A program made the position numbers and the translations under genes. The notes beneath the pieces were generated by a model, which worked only from the letters and a program-made list of their open reading frames with translations, was not told the origin of the DNA and did no database searches. Shown piece after piece: positions 4,137 to 6,013 of a stretch of DNA of 6,013 nucleotides. The DNA comes from Desulfuromonadaceae bacterium (lineage in GTDB: Bacteria > Desulfobacterota > Desulfuromonadia > Desulfuromonadales > SZUA-401). Position 1 is the stretch's first letter. Each line of letters opens with the position of its first letter. The stretch lies in assembly GCA_003246035.1 (NCBI GenBank), contig QKBP01000005.1, forward strand, positions 1 through 6,013, in the 5' to 3' direction.

Positions 4137-6013
4137 TGCTCTTCGGCCGCCCTACGGCAGCCAAACGGCATGCTCGAAACAAGCTCAAGGGGAGAAAACT
4201 CCCCTTGAGTTTTGTTTTTCTGCTCCTGTTTTGTGCAGCCCCCCTCCTGATCGGCGCGACCATCCCCCCGGCTCAACAGGAAGAGCTCCACGTGCGTATC
4301 GACCAGGAACATCTGGCCGATGCCCGTGCCTGGGAGGTCTTGCTCCATTACAAGCCGAATCTGTTCGGCTCACCGGTCAGCCTGATCGACGACCCCAACT
4401 TCTTCCTCGCCGACGTTGGCAAGACTGACCCGGCAGCCGAGCTGCATGCGACTCTCGAGGCCCTGTTCGACCCTGTTCCAGACGTCACCCCCCAGCAGCA
4501 TGTCCGCTGCCGCTTCCCCGCGCGCAGCGCATGGCTGATCGAACAACTCGACCTTGACGCGAACCTCCTCCCCGCGCCCCAGTGCTCCGAGCTCGACACG
4601 GCCCTGGAGAGTATCGACCCGCAATCCGCGGTGCTGATTTTCCCGGGCAACCACAACAACAGCCCGGCATCGATGTTCGGGCACACCCTGATCAGTATCG
4701 AAGGCCCCTACCAGAGCCGTCTCCTCTCCTTTGCCGTCAACTACGCCGCCCACACCGACGAAACCAACGGCGTGCTGTTTGCGCTCAAAGGGGTTTTCGG
4801 ACTCTACCCGGGCTACTATTCAATGCTCCCCTACTATGTCAAGGTCCGGGAATACAACGACCTGGAGCGACGGGATGTCTGGGAGTACGAGCTCAACCTC
4901 GATCACGACGAGGTGCGTCGCCTGACCCTGCACGCCTGGGAGCTGCAGAACATCGCCTCGGCCTATTACTTCTTCGATGAGAACTGTTCCTACAACCTGC
5001 TCTTTCTGATCGAGGCCGCCCGTCCAGGTGTCAACCTCACCGACCGGAACCGTCCGTGGGTGATCCCGATCGACACGGTCCGGATCGTGCGAGACGCAGG
5101 CCTGGTCAGCAAGATCGTCTACCGTCCCTCGAAGGCCACCCGGATCGCCTCGCTCGCTTCCAAGATGGGGGACGAGGAGACCGCCCTGGCCCTCGATCTC
5201 CTGGCGGGCGACATCGCACCCCGGGACATTGCCGATTCAGGAATGGCCCGTGAAGCCCAGATGCGAATCATCGACGTCGCCATCGAGACCCTGGAGTTCC
5301 GCTACTACCGGGACGAGTTCAGTCAGCAGGACTACCAGGCCCGTTCTCTGGAATTGCTGCGCGTGCGTAGCGGTCTCGGCCTGGCCGACGATGACTACCA
5401 CCAGTTCCCACAACGCGACGATCCCGACCGGGGGCACGGCTCCAACCGATTCGCCCTCGGCGGAGGGTATTGGAACGACGACGGGTACGTGGAGGCCCGG
5501 CTTCGCCCCGCCTACCACAACCTGCTCGATGCCGATGAGGGGTATCTCCCCGGCTCGCAGATCGATTTTTTTAACCTGACCGGACGCTACTATCCGGAGC
5601 GGGACAAGGGGGAACTCTACGCCTTCGACCTAGTCAACATCGTCTCCCTCTCGCCGCGCCACGCCTTCTTCCACCCGACCTCCTGGAAGGTCGAGACCGG
5701 CTTTCGCCAGCACCTCTTCGCCGATCGCACCGACCACCTCGTTTACCGCCTCAACCCCGGCGGCGGGTTGACCTGGGGGAATAGCCGAAGGATGGCCTTC
5801 GTCCTGGCGGAAGCCGACCTGCTGGTCAGCGGTCGTTTCGAGGAGAGCCACGCGGCAGGCGGTGGTGCCACGCTCGGTGCACTCCTGACCCTGACCCGCG
5901 ACTGGAAGCTCTACGCCACGGGGCGGCATATCTGGTACGAACTCGGTGACAGGCACCGTGCCCTGGAGACCAGCCTGAAGCAGAACTGGCGGCTGACGGC
6001 AAACTCAAGCCTC
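4136..6013 (+). CDS. Exported DUF4105/Lnb N-terminal domain protein, partial (3' end outside the window)
   Basis: An open frame of 626 codons with no stop before the window edge. From the ATG at 4136 it has a long basic n-region (KRHARNKLKGRK), then a hydrophobic stretch (LSFVFLLLFCAAPLLIG), so it is exported. Residues about 60-135 (ARAWEVLLHYKP, DDPNFFLA) match the domain that usually precedes DUF4105. Residues about 165-330 are the core, with NHNNSPASMFGHTLI (His183) and FFDENCSYNLL (Cys284), the likely Cys-His catalytic pair. From about residue 435 onward the sequence alternates like beta strands (FALGGGYW, TGRYYPERDKGELYAFDLV), consistent with a C-terminal barrel-like domain. The Bacteroides Lnb relative is a lipoprotein N-acyltransferase; that activity is unproven here. 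The TAATG overlap suggests coupling to DUF3015. A TTG at 4205, after the terminator stem, is an alternative start but gives a signal peptide without basic residues. Confidence 0.87.
   Translation, partial: MLFGRPTAAKRHARNKLKGRKLPLSFVFLLLFCAAPLLIGATIPPAQQEELHVRIDQEHLADARAWEVLLHYKPNLFGSPVSLIDDPNFFLADVGKTDPAAELHATLEALFDPVPDVTPQQHVRCRFPARSAWLIEQLDLDANLLPAPQCSELDTALESIDPQSAVLIFPGNHNNSPASMFGHTLISIEGPYQSRLLSFAVNYAAHTDETNGVLFALKGVFGLYPGYYSMLPYYVKVREYNDLERRDVWEYELNLDHDEVRRLTLHAWELQNIASAYYFFDENCSYNLLFLIEAARPGVNLTDRNRPWVIPIDTVRIVRDAGLVSKIVYRPSKATRIASLASKMGDEETALALDLLAGDIAPRDIADSGMAREAQMRIIDVAIETLEFRYYRDEFSQQDYQARSLELLRVRSGLGLADDDYHQFPQRDDPDRGHGSNRFALGGGYWNDDGYVEARLRPAYHNLLDADEGYLPGSQIDFFNLTGRYYPERDKGELYAFDLVNIVSLSPRHAFFHPTSWKVETGFRQHLFADRTDHLVYRLNPGGGLTWGNSRRMAFVLAEADLLVSGRFEESHAAGGGATLGALLTLTRDWKLYATGRHIWYELGDRHRALETSLKQNWRLTANSSL
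4184..4219 (+). terminator. Strong intrinsic terminator, inside the start of the next reading frame
   Basis: A perfect 11-bp inverted repeat, CTCAAGGGGAG (4184-4194) and CTCCCCTTGAG (4199-4209), closes on an AAAA loop. It is followed by a T-rich run TTTTGTTTTT (4210-4219). A G-U and two A-U pairs can extend the base of the stem. It would end most transcripts of the DUF3015 gene. It lies at codons 17-28 of the downstream frame when that frame is started at 4136, so it may work as an attenuator for that gene. Confidence 0.9.

Noticed and set aside
4370..4753. Minus-strand open frames of 112-127 codons inside the Lnb-domain gene
   Set aside because: They lie opposite a continuous, family-matching plus-strand frame with conserved His and Cys motifs, so they are shadows.
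1..6013. CRISPR array, tRNA, rRNA, insertion sequence or integration site
   Set aside because: No regularly spaced repeats, cloverleaf, rRNA core sequence, transposase frame or flanking duplications were seen.

Overview
The window looks like chromosomal DNA from a GC-rich, redox-active proteobacterium of the Desulfuromonadales/Geobacter type. This is inferred from gene content: a sigma-54-style regulator end, small c-type cytochromes, and a probable selenoprotein. No marker gene here fixes the taxon.

Layout, left to right. At 3-119 (+) is the C-terminal Fis-type helix-turn-helix of a regulator cut by the window edge. It overlaps in ATGA style a YkgJ-type cysteine-cluster protein (116-808). 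Converging on that pair is a minus-strand cluster in transcription order: a periplasmic peroxiredoxin (2702-2217), a MazG-like nucleotide pyrophosphohydrolase (2173-1790) and a WYL-domain transcription regulator (1806-793). Diverging from the peroxiredoxin on the plus strand are two small paralogous monohaem cytochromes c (2845-3114 and 3211-3480). After a good sigma-70 promoter comes a secreted DUF3015 protein (3666-4136). It abuts a large exported protein of the DUF4105 family, now called the Lnb N-terminal domain family (4136 to beyond the window end).

The main discovery is the peroxiredoxin. Automatic gene calling would split or truncate it, because an in-frame UGA sits at 2507-2505. The reading frame continues on the far side as an intact peroxiredoxin, and the UGA falls exactly where the peroxidatic cysteine belongs (motif TPV-[UGA]-KKEL). 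A short hairpin with a G-first, U-rich loop starts just after the UGA, in the position and form expected of a bacterial SECIS element. I read the gene as a 161-residue exported selenoprotein with selenocysteine at residue 66 and no cysteine anywhere.

A second point of interest is a strong intrinsic terminator (4184-4219) after the DUF3015 gene. It lies inside the first 28 codons of the preferred reading of the next gene, which suggests that passage into that gene is controlled by translation or by partial readthrough.

The peroxiredoxin and the two cytochromes are exported and share a divergent control region, so a common periplasmic redox or peroxide role is plausible but unproven. The MazG-like enzyme would suit clean-up of damaged or unwanted nucleotides, and the WYL protein may regulate the cluster.
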